From NCBI GenBank assembly GCA_956465555.1, contig OY101118.1, positions 2,501,751-2,565,750 of the forward strand: a stretch of DNA of 64,000 nt, in the 5' to 3' direction. This DNA is from Nitzschia sp. pyKryTriq1. Its lineage: Eukaryota; Bacillariophyta; Bacillariophyceae; Bacillariales; Bacillariaceae. Position numbers and translations under genes: made by a program. The notes below the pieces were generated by a model. It saw only the letters and a list, made by a program, of their open reading frames with translations. It had not been told where the DNA came from and did not search any database. Below, piece after piece: positions 30,701 through 40,700 of this stretch. Numbering within the stretch: the stretch's first letter is position 1; every line of letters starts with the position of its first letter.

Positions 30701-33700
30701 TGAAATCGAGAGAAGCACCATTACCAGTCCCGAACCCAAAGAAATCAATGAGGTTCACCCGACTGAATCATCAAATCGTGATCTAGATCCTCCATCGAAA
30801 ATGCATGCCGCAAGACCAGCGACGGATAGTTTAGCGGGCTCTTCCGCTGATGCCCCAATACCATCGCAGCAACCTGTCCATACAACAAATGAAAAGGATG
30901 AAGACAACGTGTCGGTTGAACAGGATAATCACATCGGCACGGAGACAACGATGCCTTCGACAATCTCACCGGAGAATGAGCCTACAGGACTAGACCAGAG
31001 AAAGAAAGCAGAAGAAATTGTGGAGACCACGGAGCCAGTCCCAGCGGCGAAGAAGACTGATAAGGAGAATGACGACGACCAGTTCCATGACGCCCACATG
31101 GAATTACCTTTGGAACCTCCAACTTCTTCAGAGCAGAACAAGTGTGCACCACCCCAAACAACGAAGTCATTAGTAGAAGGAAACTCGGGGCAAGCATTGT
31201 CAATGATGAAAGACGAGAAGAGGGGAGAAGATGGATCTAAGCTATCAACGAATGATTCGGACATTTTGAAAGCCACCATGGGGAAAGATGTTACTAACCA
31301 GGATCTTGCAGGAAATGCTGATGAACCCAGCCACAGTGCAGAGACGTCAGGCGGATTAGCTTCAGCGAAAAGTGTGCCCGAGGAAACAGCCAACTTTCGG
31401 GGGAGCTCCAAAGCAGTTTTGGATGATGCTCTATCAAGCCAATCGCATGGAACTGATCACGCCCAAACAGAAGAGGCAGCATCGCAATTTTCCCAAAATA
31501 GAAGTGCTGAGACGTCACATGCCAACAAGGCAATAAACAGTTCAACGGATGACATGGAAGTTGACGCCGTGAAACCCACGAAGGTGGTAGCTTCCGAAGA
31601 AGCGCCACAGGTACCTGCAAGGGCATCAGACAAGAGTCAGATTGCTAAAAGAGCAGACCGTGGGCCAACTGACAAAGCAAAGCATGGCGATATGGATTCG
31701 CCGACTGCAACAGAACGTAAAGATACCGCCCCACAGGGTGTGTCAGTGTCGAACATGAAGACGTTGGAAAGTAGTAACTTACAAACCGACCAAACAGCAT
31801 TGGAGAAAGTGGGCTCTGCCAAGGTCCCTCAGGCTGAGCAATCGGCCCAATCGGTTCCAGTTCTGAAAATTATGGATGGCGAAGGAGTGCAAGAAAAAGA
31901 TGCTCCAGCTGCTATGAAGAGTATTTCTGTCGACATGGCGGCAAACAACGCAACCTCGCGGGCTACTTTGTCGACAGGGCTAGACAAGACGAGCAATTGC
32001 GCGATTACGACGGGGAACGCTCAGAATTCCGACCAAGCAGTGGCTCAAGACCATTCCAAGCCTGATACTATTCCCACTGATAATGGTGCGAGACAGTCCG
32101 AGCCGGCTGATCGTCAGGAGCAGAACGATCATACATCTTCTACTTTGATTGATGCAAGACAGAAACCATCACAGCTCCCTGCATATAGAGATATCAAGGC
32201 GTTGGGAACATATGGGGACGCGGCGCCCCTAGACGAACGGAAGATTACCGGGGCTACAGCAGCGTACAAGGTCCATGGTAATATCGTCACTTCGAGGAAG
32301 ATTCCTGTTCCGATCAAATCTACATCTGAACTCCTCTCAATTCCTTTCGATATTGGGTACAAAGTAAAATTCGGACCTCCAATTCCTTCGGAGCCACAGT
32401 CTTCGAACACATCGTCGGTCTCTCGAATGGATTTAGTTGACAAGGACAAGCTCAAACGTGTGAAAACTGTATTGTATGCAGCTGGCAGCAAGGTACACCG
32501 AGGTTCTGGGTTTGAGCGCATCTTCGCCGAATACTGGGATGCCATGGCGCTTCGGCTGTCTGATCGATTGTCCAGCCACACTTCTGCTAGGTGTCAAAAC
32601 GCGATTGATAATTTTCTGAAGACTGCGAAACTGCGTAAGCTGCACAACAAATTTATTATGAAGATTATGAGCCGTTCAACAAGAAGCGTCGCCACATATG
32701 ATGAAATCAAGGTTCATTTACCAGTGACATGGCAGAAACGCGTCGGCAAGGTCGTCGTCCAACAATCGGCTTCGAAGCGAGAAGCTCAACAAAATGCGGA
32801 TTTTTCGCTTTCGGAGCCCATCACGTTCTCAGCAGCCGAGCCATGCTATAGAGAAGCATGGGATCATCACCTTTCTGACCCAAAACCGCTTGGGAATGAG
32901 CAACGGCGGCAAAAGACACTGCTTTCACCGAAAGCGGAAATTGCCTCCTCGAGCATTCCTGGTGCCTTGGTGGTTGACCCAGTTGTGCGCAAAATAGCGC
33001 AACAGAGTGAAATGCAGGTTTCGGAGATCGCTATTTGGTTAATGGCGGTGGCTGTTAAGGAACATTCCACCAATGTTCTTAGAGCTGCTATCTCGCAAAA
33101 AGAGGCAATCGCTCAAGGTGAGGTAGCAACTCCCGTATTGAAATTCCCGAAGGTTCTTGCGGTCGCTGCCAAGATGGGATCCAAAAAGGATTTATCACAA
33201 GACCCTGCCACGTCCATTATCCTAGAGAAAGGAAGCAACCAGACGCCGAGGAAGCTCACAGCGCTGGATGTGTATGCTGGCTCAGCTATGATGCCTTTTG
33301 GTAGCATTGGCTCGGTAGGAGGGTCGGTGTCACGAAACGTTCTGGAACGGTCTTTGCATGTTTCGTACGATAGTCTTCCTGTGGTTCCGGACGACGATTT
33401 TGTGCATGTGAAACATTTCGTCACTGACCAGATCCGCGCAGAAGCGCGGACCCGCACGGTTCCTCCCAAGGCGAGAGAAGATGAGCGCGATTCTCGCCCG
33501 CCCGAAAACCATGAAAATGCTACGAGTACAATGTACCCAGCGAAACATCAGAATTCGTTTGCCGTCCCGCCTCCTGCCCCGGCACAGCCAAGAAAAATCG
33601 AGGCGCCAGTAGCACCGCAGGTGCAACAGAGACCTGTCCCTACTCAGCAAGTTGACGGCAACGCAAACGTGCTGGCACCGTCCGAAGATGGCGACAAAGC

Positions 33701-34016
33701 GCTCCCTCGTGGCTTGGGACGAGGAGCCAAGAATCTTGCAGCTTTGATGCAGCGAACGTCAACCTCTACCCCACCCGCAGGGCAAGATGACGATACCAAG
33801 AAGGGTGGTACTGGTACAAGCAATAATGCAAGCCCAAGTGAAGTGAAGCAGGCCGAAAGTACTTTAGGGTCTGCCCCCGAAGCAACTCCAAATGAAGCAC
33901 CCGAAGTCAATGAAGTCAATGAAGAAACTGACGACGGAACAGGACAAAGACGTGGCAAGGGATTTGGCATCAAGAATCTGGCGGCGATGCGCGCTCGAGC
34001 GAGCAACAAAAACTAG
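27762..34016 (+). CDS. giant AT-hook chromatin protein with ADA1-like C-terminal region
   Basis: A single exon of 2084 residues. Residues 1-340 are acidic and basic low complexity with clustered Arg/Lys (nuclear). Between about residues 345 and 540 lie six AT-hook-like motifs (cores RRGRPRK, QRGRPRK, RGRGRPRK twice, then RGRRRTRK and RGRGKLRK) spaced about 38 residues apart, which would bind the minor groove of AT-rich DNA. Residues 540-1450 are disordered, rich in Glu, Asp, Ser and Thr. From about 1465 the sequence is ordered. The segment FERIFAEYWDAM..LSDRL followed by LRKLHNKFI resembles the YW...LHN core of SAGA subunit ADA1/TADA1, and EIAIWLMAVAVKEHSTNVLRAAIS resembles its histone-fold helices. 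ADA1 identity is an inference from pattern only. The protein ends with two similar short motifs ending KNLAALMQR and KNLAAMRAR. The start is the ATG at 27762. Confidence 0.75.
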   Translation: MAGPARRSRRTRNEPPEIVPPKSDEEREDDDQEGDEDDEEDAKDDEEDAHEDKAEKSDIESPDHGRSKQSSPSKINKKAETAQTGRRSKRSRKPTSRAARAASDAPKGRRRRRASNSSDDQRSKDGDDASSGGGSEGEGEEEANQQQQAEPPAKSTSSRGRARKSRPSRRTPSAKSADEGSKGGGVPSDSDEDEDNHAGKDAPGDESDQTSGSNDSKSKDDAASGGAEKEDSEEDSSDNEPLSVMLKRKREALKKKEGNDKTSSAAESNEGDDQSEAEQPKKPLSAAASGEDNQDDDEEQGSDADSSKKGGSRSKRVRKARLGKRGGVTRSSGDEGDTGEPPEKRPKRRGRPRKGISNQTTEKETPDEGSSDESAKGEKPQRGRPRKVVASQIKEKDTSVAGTNDEGSSDDSVKKDQRGRGRPRKTTASQTKDKVTPASGSNDEHSSDESVKKEKRGRGRPRKAAVGQSKDKATPASTANDEHSSDESANEEKRGRRRTRKVVAGKREEKDTSAAGVNDEESSDDSVKEEKRGRGKLRKAVSSEPKGDDATQTDVKNGHQDTDEQPITRQARSRSNSTAADIGSGEEKASEADSSHRSRRSRRKRKKPYKLGEEDASGDEHEATKVDATEAEVPIDKGGGRGHKRKLDVAPGDNGPEEDLSSSQKKSKNPDSEESDVEMETGEHVGEVGSERDADSTADDLKAKISKEQHGKEADDKVSEMVKEGHDKKDTAAVVEIEESEGSSRHEEADAERADSVTKIGNEDSEDEKEIVLEEAHDQANIAKEESDQIDTANDEKSSASPETEDSPSVVREGAMASGDSSSAVTPGAGDTQANTLDKSSDTNVVDSSEFCDGSPEEVLHNKISSVTKPLDSEGHEKVAPRLGDTKETDLASQVETLTKRDQIDPEVRTPVILSDSTQIVPEDETKDSATRDTPSVTGDKPRDSSNESPPIIALPGNQDGIHTDPATSDREEIARSRGGEIERSTITSPEPKEINEVHPTESSNRDLDPPSKMHAARPATDSLAGSSADAPIPSQQPVHTTNEKDEDNVSVEQDNHIGTETTMPSTISPENEPTGLDQRKKAEEIVETTEPVPAAKKTDKENDDDQFHDAHMELPLEPPTSSEQNKCAPPQTTKSLVEGNSGQALSMMKDEKRGEDGSKLSTNDSDILKATMGKDVTNQDLAGNADEPSHSAETSGGLASAKSVPEETANFRGSSKAVLDDALSSQSHGTDHAQTEEAASQFSQNRSAETSHANKAINSSTDDMEVDAVKPTKVVASEEAPQVPARASDKSQIAKRADRGPTDKAKHGDMDSPTATERKDTAPQGVSVSNMKTLESSNLQTDQTALEKVGSAKVPQAEQSAQSVPVLKIMDGEGVQEKDAPAAMKSISVDMAANNATSRATLSTGLDKTSNCAITTGNAQNSDQAVAQDHSKPDTIPTDNGARQSEPADRQEQNDHTSSTLIDARQKPSQLPAYRDIKALGTYGDAAPLDERKITGATAAYKVHGNIVTSRKIPVPIKSTSELLSIPFDIGYKVKFGPPIPSEPQSSNTSSVSRMDLVDKDKLKRVKTVLYAAGSKVHRGSGFERIFAEYWDAMALRLSDRLSSHTSARCQNAIDNFLKTAKLRKLHNKFIMKIMSRSTRSVATYDEIKVHLPVTWQKRVGKVVVQQSASKREAQQNADFSLSEPITFSAAEPCYREAWDHHLSDPKPLGNEQRRQKTLLSPKAEIASSSIPGALVVDPVVRKIAQQSEMQVSEIAIWLMAVAVKEHSTNVLRAAISQKEAIAQGEVATPVLKFPKVLAVAAKMGSKKDLSQDPATSIILEKGSNQTPRKLTALDVYAGSAMMPFGSIGSVGGSVSRNVLERSLHVSYDSLPVVPDDDFVHVKHFVTDQIRAEARTRTVPPKAREDERDSRPPENHENATSTMYPAKHQNSFAVPPPAPAQPRKIEAPVAPQVQQRPVPTQQVDGNANVLAPSEDGDKALPRGLGRGAKNLAALMQRTSTSTPPAGQDDDTKKGGTGTSNNASPSEVKQAESTLGSAPEATPNEAPEVNEVNEETDDGTGQRRGKGFGIKNLAAMRARASNKN
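28790..29400 (+). repeat. tandem repeat of about 111-117 bp encoding AT-hooks
   Basis: Five to six diverged copies of a unit that encodes DExSSDxSxKxEK, then an AT-hook RGRPRK, then a Lys/Ala/Ser spacer with KDxTxA. Motif centres fall near 28800, 28905, 29015, 29125, 29240 and 29353. Copies 3 and 4 are most alike; the last two have lost the Pro of the hook core. The unit length stays a multiple of three, so the array evolved by in-frame duplication. Confidence 0.8.
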
Positions 34017-34726
34017 GATGGAAAGTAGACTACGGAATACAGTAGTCTACTAGCTAGAGCGTCGCCCCGGGAGAAGGCGGTGTGCTGGGCAGCACTGGAA
34101 AGTCTTTCTCTTCAACCTGACACATTCCCGACAACATGTTATTAATAATCAGCTAGCTAGCCTAGAATTTCGAAATTTTGTTCAGTGCACACATGTCATA
34201 TGCTGGTATCGCTTGCTGCTAGCTCTTCCACTCTACTCTAGAGAGATCAGTATTGCGGTAGTCTCTCTACTCTACTAGAGTACCAGTAGCTATTGGTAGC
34301 AGAGAGTCCAACCAGCTCTACTCGTAACGGTACAAGTACATTGGCTTGGACAGAGAGCTCACGCGGCCGAAAAGATACGTGTCCGTCGAACCTCCGGCCG
34401 GCGGCCTGACCGATTGAGCAGTGACAGGTGACAGCAGTGAGGAGGAAGTCGAGTCATTCGACCAAAAAGAAAATCGGCCAGCTGGATGGACGGAAGAACC
34501 ATCAGAATATCTCAAATCTCAACGCTTAGCGCTTAGCACGCCGTCCGCCAGCGCGCGCGGAAGCCGGAGCGTTTCAGCTTCCTTCGATGATTAGATCGCA
34601 TCGATGATATTTTCCCGCGTCGCGAGTTTCATCACACGTGAACGCTAACGGTACGTACAGTATCGCACGGAGGAGCATCCATCTCATTCATCATCACGGC
34701 ACCACAGTCGATTGCATTGATTAGCC
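34017..34726. other. intergenic between two plus-strand genes
   Basis: Dense in CTCTACTCTAGAG / AGTAGTCTACTAGC words at 34030-34065 and 34215-34315. An unsupported 65-codon frame lies on the minus strand (34318-34515). The last 100 bp should hold the promoter and short leader of the ubiquitin protease gene. Confidence 0.5.
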
Positions 34727-37700
34727 ATGGCGACAGGGATGCCTTTTCCAGAGGCAGCGCCCTACGTATGGGACGTTGGACACCCTCCACCACCGCAAGA
34801 CACTATTAGACTTTGGACAGAAGTTGGAAATGGCATCGATAAGAGCCAGACAGGTGCGTTCGTCCTTGTTTTTGTCTTGGCTGCAGTCATTACAGCGTTT
34901 TCGTGGGTGCGATTTATTTAGCATAGTGCGCCCCAGAGCATCAGCCTGGATCCCGGCTAAAGTACCGGTAGTGGCCCCCGTTTGGCAATTTGCTGCTTGC
35001 GATTGATAATACGGCCGACTTTTGTCTTTTGTTGTTTCCTGGACGGCGTTATGCGATCTCTGTTTTGATTTACACTCTCCTCACACGCCGTTTCCCGTCT
35101 TTCGTCGTGTCACTGCAGTTGTTTGGAAAAGTGCTGTGGAGTCTCTGGATGCAGCAAGTCAGTTCCTGCCCACGTCGGAAGATGCTCGATTTTTTGTTGA
35201 AAAATACATGCAACCAATCATCAGTATTCTGGTGGAACAGCAGCCGACGAAGATCGGTCCCCACGAGCGGAATTGCGTCCAGGAGAGTCTTGCCCTCGCT
35301 GTAGTGATCATTTCTCGGGACTTGGAAATTCAGCTGGGACGAAACGGGGAGTGCCATCTGATGGAAGTTTTATCTCTCGTCTTTAACAAAAAGAAAGCGT
35401 ACTACAAAGGAAATAAGGGCAACTGGAACAATCACATGAGTGGCCTGCCAGAGGTCCGACTGAAGATGATTGATAGGTTCCGGCAGGAGCACGGTTTTGC
35501 TCGTTTATACACTTACCTTGTCGAGCGGATCAGCACTCCATTGTTTCCTTCGTTGGACGCGTTGCACCAGATATTGACCGCACTTGCTGATATTATCCCA
35601 GCCAAAGTAGGAAATCCCGATCAGGCTTTGGCTGCGAAGGCTGCCGAAGATGCAGCGATCGACATTGCCGGAGCAACAATGCAGTTCGTGAACAGTTGTT
35701 CAGACGAAGCATTGAAGAAGTTCCCTCCGGAGCATTTGAACACAGTGCAGCATGATTTGCAGCGAATTTTTGACAAGCTAATCACGTCCAGGCGGGATAG
35801 TACCTATGAATTTTACGCTTTCTGGAGAGGCCTGATCCTCAAGTTGATCAAGTCGCCCTCGCTACCTTTGCGGCTTTTTGGTTGGCAGCAAATGGATGAT
35901 TTGCTGGATGCATGCGCCGAACATCGACCTCCTCCTCGCTACTTCGATGTATCCACTGCAGGATGCACCTTTGTGAATGGACGATACTCCTATACCGGCG
36001 GGGTCACTCCCGATGGGTACGCGCAGCGAGGTGTAGACATTACGTACGAAAGGCGGATTCCGGATGATGAAGCAGACGGAGCTGGAAAGAAGCTGACACT
36101 ATTTCGATGCACCATGAGGTCCCAGCAAAAATGGTGGTTTCTTTCAGAAGCCGACGAGGAACAACCTGGAACCGATCGAGACATTGACTACTACCAACAC
36201 AAGTCGAAGGAACACGAGGAAACAGAGCCTCCGGCGGGTGGCTGGGTTACCTGCAGAAATTCGGGATTAGACCCTCCGCCACGTCTTCAGTCAGTCGGTC
36301 TCATGGTCCCACCCGGAGAAGAGTACAATACGCTGGAGCACCAACTTGCTCAATGGGCAATCGAAAATGACATCATTGAGCTGGTTCTCGGAGACTCTGT
36401 GCACAGAGAGATTGTTTCTCGATCTACTGCGTTGATAAAATTTCTTGCTTCAATGTGCGAACGAGATTCTAGGGTCGACAGTCCCAGCGATAGAAGTCCA
36501 AACAAATACTGCCTTCAAATTTCACATTTGCTCCTTGCGTGGAAAACTTGTTCCCGGAAGACCGACGCCGCTGTGTCAGCGCAAGTATATCAGCTGTTGG
36601 TGTCGATCCTCCCGTCCTGTCCCAGCAGTATCGCCATCCCGCTGCTCAAGGCTGTACAGGATTCTGTTGACCGAGGGAAGGAGAAGGGCGAATATTTGAA
36701 TGAAGTGGCTGACTTTTGTGCGGCTCTGGCTGCTGCCAACTCCTCAGATGCCAAGGCAGCCTCTACCATCAATCTGGCTGATGACGTTCGAGCCGAGGTT
36801 CTTGAAGTCCTATGGTCTGTTCTGACTCATCCCGATGCAGCTTCTTTGAAAGTCTATGATGTTTTGAAGAGATATGTTACCAATGAGTTGCGCGTGGAGC
36901 CGAAGGGACAAGAACACCGCGAAAGGTATTTAGGATCCTGCGTGAGAACGCTGACAGAGAATTCAAAACTTCAAACTGCCGATTCGGTCAATGAATTGCA
37001 GGCCCTTCGTATGGTAAAATTGACTCATTTTGTACTCGAGGCGTGCCCTCGGGCACAAGCAGCAAAGTTGGTCACAGATGAACATGGCGCACTTCCGATT
37101 CTGCTCTTCAACGAATTGACTGCATCTATGAAGAGACGTCAGAATGTGCCAAAGACCATTGCATCGCTGAGAAAGGTAAATCACCCGGCTGGGCATCTCG
37201 CAGTACTGAATCGAAATCGTTCCTCACCCTTGCTTTCCCCTCAGTCACCGTCGGTCGATTCGGAGCCGACCCAAGGGCCCAATCCCCTATCAGAAAGACT
37301 GCATATTCTTCGTTACGTGTATGGGGTCGGCGATGAAATCTTTATGAGCAGCCCCCAGCTCCACAGCCTCTGGCAGCTTTGTATATTTCCGCGAGACAGA
37401 GAAGAACTGATGATTTTTATTGCTAGTGCATCCAGCACTGGCCACACCACTAACGCACGTGCATCTCCGGTAGTAGAGATTCAAGGTGCTACCGTGCAGC
37501 CTGAAGACATTCTTTCAACTGCCTTCCCAGACGACGTTTGCGCGTCTGCATTTTTAGATTTATTCTGCTCTCCAACGGTCACTTTCCAGTACCTTGGCGA
37601 AGGCGCTTACCGGAGTTTCCAATTCATGTACAACAAGCTTCGTGTATCAGGTAGTGCTCAAGCAGCTACCTCTGCAGCAATTGACACCCTTTGGAGAATT

Positions 37701-40700
37701 TGCTTGGGGGCTGGCAACGACGCAGTGGCATCACAAGCGATGAAGGACTTACTCGCAGTTTATATCGCCTACGGTGGAGAAAATGGATGGGTTGGTACGA
37801 AGGCTTCAGATTTGATGGAAACTGAGCCCTCCGACGACAGCTTCGGTCGAAGAGTTTTTGATTGCCTATCTACTGTCAAACGCGGTCTAGATAACAAGGA
37901 TGCGTCGGCAGGACTGGCAGCAGAACGATGCTTACGAATTCTTAATGCGGCTATTGGTCAGGCCGGTTTGACAAGCTCAATATCAGCCTCGACTTTGAGC
38001 CGCTTGGCAACTCTTCCGGAGGAGGCACAGCTACGAGAAACGGTTGCTTGCTTGCCCCACGGTATGCGTGGTCAGGCTTGTTACCGAAGAATCAACATTA
38101 TGGTAAAGCGTACCCAGAATGCACAGGCAGCACAAGGCCAGCAGCCTTCCGATCGAGATGGCAGAAACCCAACAACATTTCGATTTTCCCTGGATGTCCA
38201 CCCTCTCGAAACGTTGCTCTCTTTGAAAATGAAGGTTGCTTCTCATTGTGAGTGTACTGTCTCGGCAGTCAAGCCAATCTCCGTAAGCGGCCGGCTTGGT
38301 GGCGGAACACGGAACTCTTCAGGCGCGGAACCTACACCTTTGAACCTAAATGTTGTCCCTGATGATTCTGTCATTGATGAGCTGGGAGTTGCGCATGGCT
38401 GCGAGTTTGTTTTTCTCATCGCCGATCGTTCTCCGCAACAAGCGCCGAATCCTGGCTCGGCCAAGGCAGCCAGGGCCCAGAGATCACGTGATCTGAGTGA
38501 CATATTTTGTGACAACCGTCAAGACTTTTCAGGGAAACTCTTCGAGCTCTTGCTCGGCGTTCTTGAGTCTCTACCACACTCAGAAGCAGATGATATGGTA
38601 GACGATGTCTCTGCCGGAACTGACACACACAAATTGGTGTGGGACTTACTTCTGGCAATGCCCACGAATGCTGAGGTGGCTGCGCGAGTTCTTACCACAG
38701 CTCAAAGCGATGGTGACGCAATGGAGATAGACTCGAAGCAATCTGACCAATGGGCCAAACTTCTGGATCTTAAAAGCTTTCACCGCTCTGTGTATGTCCT
38801 CCTTGCAATTGACGCTTTCTTAGAGCCAGCTGTTGAAGTTCTTTCATCCTTGCCCAAAGAGCAACGAATCAAGCTCGAAACAGAAACGATAGACGATGCG
38901 ATAGCATTTCGTCAAGGTTTCATAAAGTCTGGGGGCTTCGACTCCGTCGTTCAATTTTTCTCTTCGACTGAGGATCATTTTGGGAGGAGTCAGAGCATGG
39001 CGCGGATGGGCAATGCCGTTGCATTGCGCATTCTCAAATGTTGCTTGTTCGGAAACGGTAATCTGATCAGGTTGCAACAAGGCCTACCCGCCACTTCATT
39101 GGACGAAGCAGGCAGCCACCTTATGCAGTCACTTTCTGATGCCAACGGTCTGTTGAAGAGTTTGGCAGCTATGGTGGTCAAGGATAGCGGAATTTCCACC
39201 TCAACAATTTCAGACATTTTAAAATTCCTAAGGTTGCTTTTTGCGTCACCCAAGACGGCGCAGGATTTTGTTTCTCTACCAGATGGAATGGCGGAGAAAT
39301 TCTTGGTGAATCTTCTTCTCTGGGAAGGAACTGTGGACGGATCCCGTTTAAATGCGTCTACAAGCGCTTTCAAAATTCGAAAAAATACTCATGATCTCAT
39401 CTCAACTACCCCGGTTCTTGCCGACCATGCGTTGCCATGGCTAATCGCGGCCGTCAATGATATTCAAGTATCCTCAGATTCTACAGCCGATTTTTTCGAC
39501 GTTCTGCAAAGGCTTGTGTCGGATGAAAGAGCAACCGCCCGATCCAAGCATGCTTCGAACCATGAGCTAAATGACCTGGCGACTGCGGTTTGCAGGAAGC
39601 TTGCATCCTGCCCCCGTCTTACGAGTGAAACAGCGCTTGCTGACTTCCCGACTGGCGTCCTTTGTGGCTGCCTCGCACTCTTGCGTGCAATTATAGAAAC
39701 CGCGGGGGGTAGTGTTTTGAAAGAAGGCACTTCCATTCTTATAAAGGGGCTCAAAGTCCACCGTTGGTCTGAATCTCTTGGCTCGCCGAACAAAGGGATG
39801 TTTTCGATCGTCTCACAGTTTCGTTCCAAGGTCAAATCTGAGGATTTGGTTCTCATCGACCTAATGGGTATCATCTTTGATGCCTTCCTCTCCCCGGGTG
39901 GATCATCTTCGGTAGTAGCAATCTGTTGCGATAAAGAGTCTCGCCAGCGCGGTTTCGACGTTGTTGGTGCATCAGCGCGGTCTTGTGTAGGACCCGAGGG
40001 GTATATCGCTCTTGTTTCGCGTATCACGAGTCTGGTCACCTCTGCGGCACCGTTTCTCAAGCATCGGTGGGGACAAGGTGGAAGTGGAGCCGAGGGTCAA
40101 GGGAGGAGCGGTAGAAACGCCTCTAAATACTCTGGTCTTCGAAATCAGGGATGCACTTGTTACATGAATTCTTTCCTCCAGCAAATGTTCATGATGCCCG
40201 AACTTCGAAAAAGCATGTGCTCGGCGCCGTTGCCAGCCTCTGTCCGATCGTCGGGTGGTGCCGTGTCTTCAAAGGGAGCAGAACTGGTGGGGAAGAAAGT
40301 TGCCATGCAATGGGACAACGGTGTGTCGTATGATGCAATCGTCGAGAGCTACGACAATACCACAGGTATGCACACTATCCGTTATTGCCCTATGCCTGTT
40401 GCCACTGTTAGCGGGGCAAGTCACCAGCAAGTGCAACCTGAAGACATTGCCAGGCTGCCAGAGTTGCTCCCAGACGAGTTCTTGCTATCAGAAGGAAGGC
40501 CGGGGAAAGAGACAGGCGTGTTTGAAGTCGTTGGGAGTGTGAACAACAAACCAGGCGAGACAGTTTCGCGTAGTAGCAAAGAGAACGAAGTAGAAGAAAC
40601 CGAGGACGAGGCTGCTTCTCGTCATCTTATGGAAGAGGTTCAGCGCACTTTTATTCACCTTGACGAAGGATCAAGAGGCCGCTGTTTCGACCCAAGAGCT

